This document shows positions 1 through 11,957 of a DNA stretch of 64,000 bases, piece after piece. This stretch comes from Zoroaster sp. YZ-2022 (taxonomy: Eukaryota; Echinodermata; Asteroidea; Forcipulatida; Zoroasteridae), in the NCBI GenBank assembly GCA_029582265.1, contig CM055831.1:25520526-25584525 (forward strand), in the 5' to 3' direction. The notes below the pieces were generated by a model. That model had not been told where the DNA came from. It saw only the letters and a list, made by a program, of their open reading frames with translations, and ran no database searches. The position numbers were made by a program, and so were the translations under genes. Within the stretch, counting starts at the first letter, position 1, and every line of letters starts with the position of its first letter.

Positions 1-975
1 TGAAAGTACCGCTTGTATTGGTGTTTTTTATCAATGGTGTCTTTGAGTGTAAATGTGTTGAATTTGTGTCCAACTGTATATCTGGTTGTGTGTTTTCTGT
101 TATAACATTCCGTTCTTCATTTCATTTTGATGTTAAAACTAAGCCTTATTTATTAAATATCATTAGTTTATATTTCACATAGCTGATTTTTTTTACCGTA
201 TTTCTTTTTATATTGTAAGTGGAATGCATTTATTTTGGGCAATTATGATTGTTAAATTTGACTCAATTTAGCCCATGGCTATAAGTTCAAATTGTTTTAA
301 TAAACCAATTGAATTGTAATATGACCTTATCATGTGGGGTATTATTTGCAGTTACTGAGTTAATCTAAAACTAGCACTCAGATTCCATGCCCTGTTGATC
401 GTGATGATATTGTCCCTTTAATTAAGAATGAAACTGTCAGAAGTAGTTTGTAATTTTAAGAAATGCTGTAGTCATGACTCAGGACAATGATACTGGGGAG
501 TATTCATTTGAAATGATGGGGATTAGCAGGGAATGTTGGAGGAGGATGGTGGGAGAAGGTCATAAATTATTAACTTAGCTTCAGGAAAGAAGGGACTTTG
601 TTTTAGTTGAATTGGTTTAGTTGGCCTGAAAATTGGAAAATTCATAAATGCCACAGAGACAGTTTAAACTATAGTTTTAGACATTCCAATTGGTTCAGAT
701 GTAATCACATAATTGTTTAAGACCAGTCTTAATGTTGGTATCACTGCTTCTACATGGATATGCTTTCTCTCTTTGAACCTAAGATGTACTTGAACCAACA
801 AATTTTTTGTTCAATATGGAGTCAAGTCTTGAGAAAAGTGTATAAAAAAAAAAAATTTAAACAAAACACACTCCAAATTTTTACAGAAAACATTGGAGTA
901 AATATTTTGTTCATATAAAATATATAATTTATATTTCAATATGTAAATTTTGTATAATTACCAACTTTACATTAA
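1..975. other. Non-coding stretch at the unit start
   Basis: I see no supported gene. The stretch matches 44187-45240 and 61727-62705. Around 340-425 it holds the right half of an old MITE (GATTCCATGCCCTG followed by ATATTGTCCCTTTAA), a fuller copy of which is at 59589-59812. Short ORFs here are not shared between units. Confidence 0.6.
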
Positions 976-1660
976 AGGGGGACTGACATCCTTTATTGTG
1001 TGTGTACTTAAGGCGTTTTGTAATAAAATATTGTTTTTGAGACCCACCTGTGTCTATTTAATTATTGGTTTCTCAGTACAAGTATTTTAAAACAATGTTT
1101 GAAGTGTTTGGGGGAGGCAACCCCGCCCCATGGTGGAAGCTTCATTTGCATAAGATATGTGACGTAAGGTCGGGAAGATCCGATGTGTACATGATGTACA
1201 TGTACATACAAACGTTTCACACACGTAGCGTCGATTTCATTTCTTCCGTGATTTTTGTTTCCTGAACTAATAAAATGCCGGAAGATGTGTTTCTGCAGGA
1301 TGCAGCAGCACCACCAAAGACGGTGTTAGCCTTCATCTGTTCCCTGTGACCCAAAAATCGCCGTATTTGGACGAGCAAAGTTCGACTGACAAGAGTAAAG
1401 TGGTCAGGTCCATCGGCTCACATAGTTTTGTGCAGCGATCATTTTCAGCCGAGTTTTGAGCCGAATTTCTCTTCCCGACATGACGTCACGAACAGCTCCT
1501 CCGTGCAGGGCGTAAAAGTGGGGGGCATTTTTACAATAGTAAAATAACACTCAAAAACAATAAAAACACAAAACAAAAATTTTATTGATCTTTTACTGAT
1601 ATAAAAGAATAAAACGATCACATATTTAACTGTTTGATTTAAATCCATGTCAGTCCCCCT
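976..1660 (+). mobile_element. TTAA-flanked Kolobok-like DNA transposon remnant with THAP finger
   Basis: A 685-bp insertion in unit 1 only. Its ends are a perfect 14-bp inverted repeat (AGGGGGACTGACAT at 976-989 and its complement at 1647-1660), and both sides carry TTAA (972-975 and 1661-1664). The matching points in units 2-4 (about 32410, 45235, 62700) read ACATTAAGTTAG without the insert, so the duplication is a true target site. Inside, about 1276-1500 on the plus strand, a broken THAP zinc finger can be read in two frames: CVSAGC then VSLHLFP in one, and SGPSAHIVLCSDHFQP in another. TTAA targets and THAP fingers are known features of Kolobok transposons; piggyBac also uses TTAA but lacks THAP. 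The insert is too short for a full transposase, so it is a deletion derivative. Confidence 0.65.
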
Positions 1661-3082
1661 TTAAGTTAAATTTCATATAATAATTTGGTCATTTTGGTCA
1701 TTTTGTGTTCATGTCATTACCAATGCTATACCTTCCCTTTAAATGTTTCTTTAACAGTTGAGATGCACCAGCTGCATCTGTGTTTCTGAATGTAAAATGT
1801 TCCAGTTTGTTAACTAATAATAACTAATAATGTAATCTTACCTACCCAGTAAGATGGAGAACATATGGAAGATGATGGACATATACTTCAAATTATTCCA
1901 GGATATTTATTTCATGAAAAATCAGGCATTTTTGGTATACGATGACTTCCTCAGTCATGTCAGTCTGATCTTGTCAACTCCGCCATAAGTGACCAACACG
2001 GTCATTGTACATGCGTATTTTCTAAAGGAGAGGATTTTTTAAAGGGAAATAAAGTCTGAAAACCATAAAAGTGGATTTTAAAGATAGCTTTCGCTTTCTG
2101 TACCCCCAAAAATCGATAGAATAATTTTTTTACTTGTTAATGGTTGCAAAAAATTTGGAAAGAATGTCGTATCCGACCACCACTTTTTAAGGGTTTCTTT
2201 GAATTTTTTTTACAACCACTAACCAGTTAAACAATGATTGCTTGTTCATGTATGGTCATATTATGTGGTGGTTCACACACAGGTACCCAGTGGAGATTAA
2301 TAAATGGCCGTTGCCCTCACATCGTCAAAATATAGCGCCCTCTGGCATCATCACATCGGATAAGTTGGCCAAAGTAAAAGTTACTAACAATCACCTAGTG
2401 ACAAATCACTAATCAATCTTCTTCCGTGTAAATAATTTTCTTGAAGGTTAAATATCAAGTGAAGAACATCATGGTTATAACTTATACTTTATTCAAATAT
2501 ATTATCAAAACCAATGGGTTTAACTTACGGTTGATGGTCAATCTTCCAACGTGTCTCCCCTCTCACCAAAAGTTGGTAAGACCGGCAAAACTTGCCTTGG
2601 AAAGCACTCTGATAAAAATGTTGGTATTCAGCAACAACTAACAAGCCTGAATGCTTGCTATATAAATACATCAAGAGCCTGAAATACTCGGATTTGTATA
2701 AAACAAAATATTGCTGCAGCAGAGCAGAGTGTAAGACAGTCCTCATAGATTGAGGTCCAGGAGACAACTCCCTTCACATTCCTCAAAAACCTACAACCTT
2801 TTCCACCTTACATTTACATCTCATTTACATCTTCTCATTCAATGTTCAACCCTTCACTTTTGACTCTATTCAAACCCAAACTTACCTCATTGATATACAA
2901 ATTAAACCTATGGGGGTTCCAACTCAGGAATTTCTAACCAGTACTGTGTGCTTTAAAGCTATTGTTATTTAATTATACTATGTCAGTCAACCATGGTATT
3001 GTTGGTTATGGCACTGGCCCAACTTATACATATTCATATACAAAGTTAAAAATCACTAATTATTCATAACCAGCGACCATGG
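1661..3082. other. Non-coding spacer between transposon remnant and SINE
   Basis: The stretch aligns with 32403-34537, 45235-47320 and 62700-64000. It begins with a degraded copy of the small exon-like segment seen intact at 32512-32593: the 3' splice-site side is present (about 1757) but the segment is interrupted and lacks its donor. No ORF is conserved across units, so I see no protein gene. Confidence 0.55.
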
Positions 3083-3364
3083 TGCTTGTGTCCTTGAGCA
3101 AGACACTTTACCATAATTGCTTCTCTCCACCCAGGGGTAAATGGGTACCTGTAAGGGCAGAGTTGGTTGTTGTGTTTGATTAGCCCTGTATGCGCTGTAA
3201 TGGCAGCAATTGACCTGTATACTCCCGAGGGAGCTGAGATGGTTTCAGGAATGATTTATGAGCCTGATGAGCAGGGGTAATAATATAATGCGCCTTGAGC
3301 ACCAGTTTGGTGGATATGTGCGCTATATAAGTCCACATTATTATTATTATTATTATTATTATTA
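3083..3364 (+). mobile_element. SINE, 5'-truncated, with (ATT)n tail
   Basis: It holds the conserved SINE central domain (TGTCCTTGAGCAAGACACTT), a GCGCTATATAAGT tail and an ATT microsatellite at 3346-3364. There is no tRNA-like head, in contrast to the copy at 9616. The same insertion sits at the same place in units 2 and 3, so it predates the duplication. No protein is encoded. Confidence 0.7.
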
Positions 3365-3450
3365 GGGTAAGAAGGTTTCTCTGTGACAGGTATAACAAGT
3401 TTGTTGTTTATCTTACAGTAGAAAGTTTTGCATAGTTGGGTTTCAAACCA

Positions 3451-5034
3451 TTAAAGAATGGTCATTAGGTTGAACACAGTGCTATAGAATGGTTAATGAT
3501 ATTAAAGAATGGTCATTAGGTTGAACACAGTGCTATAGAATGGTTAATGATATTCAATAATGGTCATTAGGTTGAACACAGTGCTATAGAATGGTTAATG
3601 ATATTAAAGAATGGTCATTAGGTTGAACACAGTGCTATAGAATGGTTAATGATATTAAAGAATGGTCATTAGGTTGAACACAGTGCTATAGAATGGTTAA
3701 TGATATTAATAGAATGGTCATTAGGTTGAATACAGTGCTATAGAATGGTTAATGATATTAATAGAATGGTCATTAGGTTGAACACAGTGCTATAGAATGG
3801 TTAATGATATTAAAGAATGGTCATTAGGTTGAACACAGTGCTATAGAATGGTTAATGATATTAAAGAATGGTCATTAGGTTGAACACAGTGCTATAGAAT
3901 GGTTAATGATATTAAAGAATGGTCATTAGGTTGAACACAGTGCTATAGAATGGTTAATGATATTAAAGAATGGTCATTAGGTTGAACACAGTGCTATAGA
4001 ATGGTTAATGATATTAATAGAATGGTCATTAGGTTGAATACAGTGCTATAGAATGGTTAATGATATTAATAGAATGGTCATTAGGTTGAACACAGTGCTA
4101 TAGAATGGTTAATGATATTAAAGAATGGTCATTAGGTTGAACACAGTGCTATAGAATGGTTAATGATATTAAAGAATGGTCATTAGGTTGAACACAGTGC
4201 TATAGAATGGTTAATGATATTAAAGAATGGTCATTAGGTTGAACAGGCAGTGCTATAGAATGGTTAATGATATTCAAGAATGGTCATTAGGTTGAACACA
4301 GTGCTATAGAATGGTTAATGATATTAAAGAATGGTCATTAGGTTGAACACAGTGCTATAGAATGGTTAATGATATTAAAGAATGGTCATTAGGTTGAACA
4401 CAGTGCTATAGAATGGTTAATGATATTAAAGAATGGTCATTAGGTTGAACACAGTGCTATAGAATGGTTAATGATATTAAAGAATGGTCATTAGGTTGAA
4501 CACAGTGCTATAGAATGGTTAATGATATTAAAGAATGGTCATTAGGTTGAACACAGTGCTATAGAATGGTTAATGATATTAAAGAATGGTCATTAGGTTG
4601 AACACAGTGCTATAGAATGGTTAATGATATTAAAGAATGGTCATTAGGTTGAACACAGTGCTATAGAATGGTTAATGATATTAAAGAATGGTCATTAGGT
4701 TGAACACAGTGCTATAGAATGGTTAATGATATTAAAGAATGGTCATTAGGTTGAACACAGTGCTATAGAATGGTTAATGATATTAAAGAATGGTCATTAG
4801 GTTGAACACAGTGCTATAGAATGGTTAATGATATTCAAGAATGGTCATTAAGTTGAACACAGTGCTATAGAATGGTTAATGATATTAAAGAATGGTCATT
4901 AGGTTGAACACTATAGAATGGTTAATGATATTAAAGAATGGTCATTAGGTTGAACACAGTGCTATAGAATGGTTAATGATATTAAAGAATGGTCATTAGG
5001 TTGAACACAGTGCTATAGAATGGTTAATGATATT
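3451..5034. repeat. 51-bp satellite array, about 31 units
   Basis: A direct head-to-tail array of a 51-bp unit (AGAATGGTCATTAGGTTGAA, CACAGTGCTATAGAATGG, TTAATGATATTAA in order). Each unit is itself a loose dimer, with AGAATGGTCATTAGG and AGAATGGTTAATGAT as the halves. Variant units with TTAATAGAATGG and GAATACAG recur about 306 bp apart (near 3708 and 4014), pointing to a six-unit higher-order duplication. Repeats are contiguous without unique spacers. The homologous place in unit 3 has only about 8 units, and unit 2 has none. Confidence 0.95.
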
Positions 5035-5456
5035 CAGTGTATACTGACTAATACCTCCACCTTTCATTCATTCACTCACATTATTACTGAAATAGATATA
5101 AGCTTTCAACAAATGAAAGTCAAATTCTAAGCGGCTCTTTTCAAAATTTTGAAAAACCTTTTCCTCATTTTTGGGATGTTTTTATGTCAAAGGGAATACC
5201 AATTTGTTCTGAACATCTGGACAAACTTTTAAAAAATTCTGCAGAAAGATTTATTTAATGTGCAACTGACATAAACAAAATAATACAAAGTAAAAATTGT
5301 GTTTTCCAACCAACCCTAGAATTTTTCCCATCAAAATTTGTAAGGATCGAGAGACCTATTGCACATACAACCATTTTTCTGATGCACAAACATCTAAACT
5401 TATTATTTCCACAGAAAGAGCTCTTGTGTTAACGCTGCCTGAGGGAGCCTAGACCC
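5035..5456. other. Unique non-coding stretch between two arrays
   Basis: It matches 48110-48530 in unit 3, and its second half is repeated again at 48692-48930. It is absent from unit 2, where a deletion removed both arrays. No ORF of interest was seen. Confidence 0.5.
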
Positions 5457-5806
5457 AATGATGTCACCCCTGCAGTACCCACTACATTATGTCATTGTAC
5501 CCAGTCACCCCTGCAGTACCCACTGCATGATGTCATTGAACCCAGTCACCCCAGCAGTATCCACTGCATGATGTCATTGTACCCAGTCACCCCTGCAGTA
5601 CCCACTGCATGATGTCATTGAACCCAGTCACCCCTGCAGTACCCACTGCATGATGTCATTGTACCCAGTCACCCCTGCAGTACCCACTGCATGATGTCAT
5701 TGTACCCAGTCACCCCTGCAGTACCCACTGCATGATGTCATTGTACCCAGTCACCCCTGCAGCTAGTACCCACTGCATGATGTCATTGTACCCAGTCACT
5801 CCTTAA
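5457..5806. repeat. 41-bp minisatellite, about 8 units
   Basis: Direct repeats of a 41-bp unit containing TGATGTCATTGTACCCAGTC and CCCTGCAGTACCCACTGCA. One unit has an extra CTAG near 5762, and one has CAGCAGTATC in place of CTGCAGTACC. Copies also occur in unit 3 at 48530-48690 and 48930-49060, split by a segmental duplication. Confidence 0.9.
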
Positions 5807-7532
5807 GCATGACTCCTAGATGATACTCCATACAGCTGATGAAGCCAGTATGATGAAGTACAGGAACAGATGATGGTTCATCTATGATGTAAGTCCTCAG
5901 TCCTGACCATAGGGACATCAGAACGTAGTGAAAAGTGGGGGACCAGGGATGGAACAAAAAAAAAGTTTGGGGAGGAAGGAAACGACATTACTTTTTACAT
6001 CGCATGACAGATATGTACCCCCACCAGCAAGATGTACATTCAGATTTAGTGGATATAAAATGTACTTTAATCTAAAATGAACATTCCAGATATTGAATTT
6101 GTACAAATAGTTTCAATTCTTTAATTTTTTAATTAAGAATTTAACTGTCAGAAATATTTGTATATAATATTATTTGAATCACTGACTTATTGGAATGAAG
6201 TGTGACAGAGACAAACATTGTGTTTGTTGTTGTTTTGCCTTTGAGAATGATTCGTTTGAGGAAAAAAATCAAAAAGTTTTTGCAAACATTTCCTATACAT
6301 GTATACACAGTTGGAACATATTTCACATGCCCTAAACCCCTCCCTTTGGCGTATGGGCCTGTCATACTCATTGCAAAGACATGACTTCTAGTTTCTTGAG
6401 ATGAATTATAATTTCTTAACTAAAGAATTGAACATTTGTTGATAAGCTGGATGTTATGTATAGTTTTAGTTATATAGAAATAATGCACTATGTAAACTTG
6501 TTAACTATTTCCTTTGACATAAATTTAGAATTGAGTTTTTACTCACACAGTTGAAATGGTCCTACATGTATGCAATAAGTAACACATAGATGTACAGTGT
6601 ATTGTTTTATACTTGACAGACTGATACTTGAAGATCAATTAGCTGATAAGGGTATGATAGTCAAATGACTTACAGCAGATTCTTAGTAAGAACTGAGTCA
6701 TCAGAACATACTTCAAATACAGGACCTATGTATTTGGATTCACATTTACAATAAAGCTACTTCATTCTTCAGTTTGCAAATAATTCTAACATTTGATTAA
6801 CCTCACAATTTGGTTACTTTTCATCCCATATATAGAAATAATTGAGCCAATATCAGTTTATTTTGATGAAGAAAGCAACAAGGATGTGAACTAAAATAAT
6901 AATGAAACATACATGTAAGTAAACATTATAAGTTAAGAGATTTGATTTATTGACATCACTCAATTGAGGAGGGAGATTGTGGGAACAAACAAAGAATTGA
7001 ATTGTTATAATAGTTTTGATAAACCTGATTGGAGACAAAAAAATCAAATTAATTTGTATTACAATCTGATCTAATAAATGTCAATTAAATGCAAATTGAA
7101 TTAATCAACAGTAAAAACTTAATAATAGTCTGTAGATTATGCTCCTAAATTAAAGGAGGGAATTTGAAGAAAACAAGATCTGCAATATTTATGTTGAAAA
7201 TTAATTATCAAAGACAGACAGACTATAGATTTGAGTTATTTCATTGATGTATGGAAATGAAAACTATCAGAAAAAGAATACGATTGACCAAAATAACAAT
7301 TTCCACTGGGTTCAAAGATGAAAACACTTCAAACAACATCATTTCCCAGGATGCTTGATACTTGTACCAACTTTACACCAATTAAGTTTGAATGTAATAA
7401 TTTGTTCATTTGATAATCTAGTTATTACCAATGTTGATTTGATCAATTATTTGATCAAATAAAATGATGAGATAAAAGAATACAAAATGAAACCCTACCA
7501 TCTAAAACACTTTAGATAGGTTTTAGTTGATG
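5807..7532. other. Non-coding stretch, no gene seen
   Basis: It aligns well with 49060-50785 in unit 3 and, after 6885, with 34951-35590 in unit 2. About 5894-6035 is the segment that is inverted in unit 2 (34809-34950). The predicted short ORFs on both strands shift frame between copies, so none is supported as a gene. Confidence 0.55.
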
Positions 7533-8245
7533 CATGGAGGAAGAAAACAGAAGGAGTCACAACGAAGGCATATCAAAGGTTCAATGTCTTTTGCAGCGGT
7601 CGTAAAACTTCCAAGCCAGCGCTAATCCGATTATCTACGCTAATCCGAATAACTACAGCCAGGCTTTCTTTGCACATGCGCATTGCGCACGCGTTGTCCT
7701 ATTGCACTACACGGAAGGCTGGCTCCCGATCCAACTCGACCTACAAATCCAACACTGCAATATCTTCAGTGCACAGCATCGCACAAATATGATGATTGAA
7801 ATGATAAAAAGCTAAACAACACGTCTTTGAATTTGACAATTGGTTGGCTTCCGGAGATCATCGGAAATATCCTTAAAATAAGTTGCTAAAAAGACACGTT
7901 ATTGTAACATCTGAATGTTATATTAACCGTAAGTCAGCTTCGGATTCGCCAAATTCGACGATCAAAACACCAAAATACTCGGTGGAAAAATCGCTATTGA
8001 AGACAATGAACTGCGCATGCGTTTTGTGTTTATTCGTTTGCTACAGATTTCTACCCTCCAATTATGTATGCTGGTCGCGAGCAGGCCGAGCGGCAAAAGA
8101 CATTGTACACAAGGGGATTATCGCGGTCGTAAAACTGTTAAGCGCAGCGGGCGGCCGTAACGTATTTCCAATGGGCCACTCCGAAGTGCTAATTGGTTAT
8201 GAGATAAGAGGCTGGGCGATGTGACTCCTGTTTTCTTCCTCCATG
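7533..8245. mobile_element. 713-bp non-autonomous TIR element
   Basis: An insertion unique to unit 1. The ends are near-perfect inverted repeats: CATGGAGGAAGAAAACAG then AAGGAGTCAC on the left, and the complement lacking three bases at 8221-8245. The 7-bp sequence GTTGATG flanks both sides (7526-7532 and 8246-8252) and occurs once at the empty sites in units 2 and 3 (near 35590 and 50778). The interior is more GC-rich than its surroundings and contains GCGGTCGTAAAACT twice (about 7593 and 8122). A 113-codon ORF (7883-8224) runs into the right TIR and resembles nothing I know. A 7-8 bp duplication would suit P or hAT-type cut-and-paste elements, but I cannot assign the family. Confidence 0.75.
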
Positions 8246-9001
8246 GTTGATGAAAGTATGGTGAAAGTTATCAGGTGATAACCTTCATCTTGTAGAGTCA
8301 TTGAAGACTCTACAAGAGACTGCATGGATCCAAATGGAATCATCCTCATTGATAATGTACAGTGCTTAGTGATGATGATGAATAACGGTCACTTAGTACA
8401 ACCAACTTTTACAGGATATTATTAAATAAAACAATACCCAAAGCAGGGAGGAGTGGGCTTCATCCCCCAAGGCCCCCCACACCTCCTAGATCTGCCATTG
8501 GAAGTTATTGGGGCTTGGGACAGGAAAACCTCAAAACAGTTTGTTCATTGCATTAGATACAATTAAGCTTATTACATAATTGATGAAGATTATCATTTGT
8601 AAAAGTGTTCAATATAATGTATAAAGCTAATTATGAATGCTTATTTTTAAAAGTGTACAATAATCATATATGTTGAAAAGGAAATTGAAATCAAGACAAT
8701 TGAAGCTCCTCTTTTGTAATTTCTTAAATTATTATGTTGAATTAGTTGCTCATATTTGAGATTAAGTGTCATGTGTGTTCTGAAGATAATTTCTGTCTGG
8801 AACGGGACAGAAATTATTTCATAGAAACCTACAGTGCTTTGCTTAGAAACTGAATGAGATTTCACAACTTGTTTCCAAATGAAACATTGACTGGTCAATT
8901 GTTTATATGCAATTCTTGATTGTCATTTAGTATTCATGCACATGATGACATTTTACAAACAGTGTGTCAAGAATGTACTATTCATTTTTATTTCCCTCCA
9001 G
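8246..9001. other. Non-coding stretch with conserved hairpin
   Basis: A perfect 11-bp inverted repeat (CTTGTAGAGTC, six bases, GACTCTACAAG) lies near 8290-8317 and recurs near 35633 and 50818. Just before it is the near-palindrome GTTATCAGGTGATAAC. The stretch ends with a pyrimidine-rich tract and AG at 9000-9001, which would serve as the acceptor of the next segment. No ORF is conserved. Confidence 0.45.
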
Positions 9002-9113
9002 GTTGACAGCATGACAACCCTTCTAATTGACCTGATCAGAGGTCAACAAGAAACAGTCTCAGCAAGAAACATCCTCAACCAAGAGAGATCAGCTCAGGAT
9101 GCTCCAACAAAAG
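9002..9113 (+). other. Candidate internal exon, plus strand (unit 1)
   Basis: A 112-base segment bounded by TTTCCCTCCAG on the left and GTAAGAGG on the right, in one continuous frame starting VDSMTTLLIDLIRGQQETVS. The same segment with both splice signals lies at 36577-36688 and 51524-51635. The few base changes between copies mostly alter amino acids, so the frame may not be under selection; it could be an exon of a non-coding transcript or a relic. No family recognised, and partner exons were not established. Confidence 0.35.
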
Positions 9114-9615
9114 GTAAGAGGAAGAAAACTAGACTTGTATAAGGTGCAGCTCAGGTGTTAGAATATAACCTTTCCATTATGCAACTCTGTACAAGGGTGG
9201 ATCCAGAGGGGGAAAAGAGAGGGTATAGACCTTTCTTTTGCTATGTCACAATTGTAGTTTTTGTCAACTGGTGATTGGTAAACAATGGGTGGCCATCAGT
9301 GAAAACAAAGAAAGTATTGACAAGATATTGACATATGAATAATTAAAGAGTAACATTTACAAATCAACAGACAATGCCAAAAGCAAAATGAGGAGAACTC
9401 CCTCTTAAAGATGCATCACCCATATATTTTTTCATCAGTGATTCATGGCAAATTTTTTTTTCTGAAAATAACTATTTTCCTTGTAAAAAAGTCATCAAAA
9501 TATGCAAAAATTACAAATTAAATCAGAGCCATGTTTACAGTGATAAAGTTATGAAATTGATGGCAGGACCTGTCATTAATTCATTTAGGTACTTAGATAA
9601 ACCATGCTTCTTGGA

Positions 9616-10168
9616 GTGTCGTGGCCGAGCGGTCTAGCGCACCGAACTCAAGTTCTGGTGTTGCCAGCAGCAGGGTGTGGGTTCGAGCCCCGGTCGTGAC
9701 ACTTGTGTCCTTGAGCAAGGTACTTAACCATAATTGCTTCGTCCTTCGGATGGGACGTAAAGTCGTGGGTCCCGTGTGTTGTATAATGCACGCGTAAAGT
9801 GGATTGTCGCAAGTGTCTAGCGCACTGAACTCAAGTTCTGGTGTTGCCAGCAGCAGAGTGTGGGTTCGAGCCCCGGCCGTGACACCTGTGTCCTTGAGCA
9901 AGACACTTAACCATAATTGCTTCTCTCCACCCAGGGGTTAAATGGGTACCTGTGAAGGCAGAGATGGTTTGCTCTATATGCGCTAGAAATGGCAGCAATT
10001 GAGCTGTATACTCCCCAGGGAGCTGAGATGGTTTCAGGAATGATTTATGAGCCTTATGAGCCTTATGAGCAGGGATAATAATATAATGCGCCTTGAGCGC
10101 CACTTAGTTGGTGGATACGTGCGCTATATAAATCTATACATTATTATTATTATTATTATTTGTCTTGT
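9616..10168 (+). mobile_element. Composite tRNA-derived SINE insertion
   Basis: Present only in unit 1; units 2 and 3 read straight through (near 37180 and 52150). The head is tRNA-like, with an A box (TGGCCGAGCGG, 9622-9632), an anticodon-loop-like CTCAAGT and a B box (GGTTCGAGCCC, 9680-9690). A second head begins near 9820 with another B box near 9862, followed by the central TGTCCTTGAGCAAGACACTT domain, the GCGCTATATAAAT tail and (ATT)n. It is therefore two SINEs fused or one inserted in the other. The head most resembles a class II (Leu/Ser type) tRNA, but it is not a functional tRNA gene. Confidence 0.75.
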
Positions 10169-10458
10169 GAAATATTTCTTTTTACAAGATGTATCACCGA
10201 TATTTTACTGGTAATTTTTGTTTTCATCAAAACAGCAATAATTTCCTGAGTGAAGATTTCATTGTCAATGAATTGTATATGCTCTGTATCTCTTGTCATG
10301 TCAAACATTAATAATAAATGATACAAGATTAATTCTATAGAGTGACATTGATACTCAAGATTCTACATTACATGTTTGGGTAACATATCTTGAAGAGGAC
10401 ATTTCACCATTATGATGATGACAAGGGATATTGCCACTCAGCAGCATGTTGGATTACA
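10169..10458. other. Sequence downstream of TRIM-NHL copy 1
   Basis: Region 3' of the minus-strand gene, near identical to 37190-37481 and 52150-52444. It presumably holds the 3' UTR, but I did not find a convincing polyadenylation signal to place the transcript end. Confidence 0.4.
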
Positions 10459-11078
10459 TCACATTATGTGATATATCTTCACTGAGTTCCAGTCTGCTGC
10501 TACCAGCTGATGCCCATCTGTAGTGAATGTGATTTCCCTGGGTTTGAACAGACCCTGAGCTATACATGAGATGAATCTACCTTCATCATCATAATGGTGA
10601 ATATGACCAGTGTTATCATCCCCATTGTGCATTGCAATGTATATGCCTGATCTGTCACAGCATACACCTCTGCAGTATTGAACTTCCTGACCATTGATTG
10701 TTGGTTTGATTGTGAGTAATGAAGTACCATTGTTATCAACAATGTCTACTTGATGTTGGTTAAGAGCACTGACTACAACTCTATTATTATTATCAATGGC
10801 CAGGAAGTAAGGTGCTGTCTTGACTGACATAGTGTGAATGAGCGAGCCATCAGTGGGGCTGTGCTCGCTCACCACCATCCTCTTCACATCACCTATTATG
10901 ATGTTACCCTTATTATTTACTGCTACACTCCAGAGGGACACTGCTGTCTTCCCTACCTCACTATGAGGCACTGTGTGGAAGTCAAAGGCAAGTGTGCCAT
11001 CATTGTTGTACATCTTGACATTGTTGGTGGTGTCTACAACCACTAAGTGATTGTGTGTAGCTGCAATGTCATATGGAC
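10459..11078 (-). CDS. TRIM-NHL protein copy 1, coding exon 2 (NHL propeller)
   Basis: Second coding exon of the minus-strand gene that starts at 14248. The acceptor is TTATTTTTCCAG just before 11078. The exon continues the codon split by the first exon (G then GT) and gives PYDIAATHNHLVVVD, a classic NHL repeat opening. It encodes about 206 residues containing five NHL-type blades and ends in VKIYHIM and a stop at 10459. Together with exon 1 it gives 637 aa. NHL propellers bind RNA or protein partners and act as the substrate-recognition end of TRIM ligases. Relative to copies 2 and 3 this copy lacks one isoleucine codon in VDTTNNVKMY. It carries its own residues at loop positions: SLWSVAV, SALNQHQ, QYCRGVC, LFKPREITF and ADWNS. 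Confidence 0.88.
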
Positions 11079-11957
11079 CTGGAAAAATAATAATAGAGAT
11101 AACACAGCACAGTGATATAACAATTATGTGTGTTATGTTTTATGAGCTGAACATTAAATGAAGATATTTCTACATATTTTGACATGAATTCAAGGGCTAT
11201 ACATAACTATGTAGAAAGGGATTCACAACAGTCAATGCTTCAATAAGATGCTTCAATAAGCTTGTGACACTTGCTAACACACATCATGTTACCATGTGTA
11301 TTTACAACATATGTACATCATGTGTTTTTAAGTTTTGGTGACTCCTCAGTGACAAAAAATAACAATTTTCTGTGATTGAAATATATTTTGGAGAAATAAA
11401 ATGTTATCAATCTCACACAAGAATATTTCTATTTCAGTAAACCTTTAAAAGGCTATTTTCTCTGAACCATGTTATATGTGTACTCTTGCTTACTTTTATT
11501 CAGAGTAACTTTAAACTGGTCAGATGCCATGATCATTCGGTCTATCAATGCATAGGGTATGTCAATGAGTTGTTTACTTGCATGTTGAACAACATCATTA
11601 AGTGTCATGTTGACGAATTCAGTAAGTGGTGCAGTTATTTATTGGCAATCTTTTGAAAAATGTGTGCTCCAAATGAGTTTGCTTTAAGTTACAAAGCACA
11701 CCCAAGGTCTCGTCAAGCTGTTATGGCTGGCAGAAGATCTGTGGAAATTCACTTTGGAATTCTGGAAAGCATTCCATAAAGTTCTGGCTGGAAAACAGAC
11801 ACAATCTGGTGATAATTCTGGTCTATGGCTTTCTGCCAAACAACTGAAGTTAAATCTTTAGCATAATTTCCCAAATTAAAGATGAAATTTAAGGAGAAAA
11901 GTATGGATCGATGTTGCTAACAGATGACTGACTATATGAAAACACAACAACCCTTTA

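Noticed and set aside
3451..5034. CRISPR-like regular repeats
   Set aside because: Units are contiguous with no unique spacers, in animal DNA between SINEs; it is a satellite.
9616..9710. tRNA gene (A and B boxes, anticodon-like loop)
   Set aside because: It continues directly into a SINE body with a GCGCTATATAA(ATT)n tail and has no proper acceptor-stem closure; it is a SINE head.
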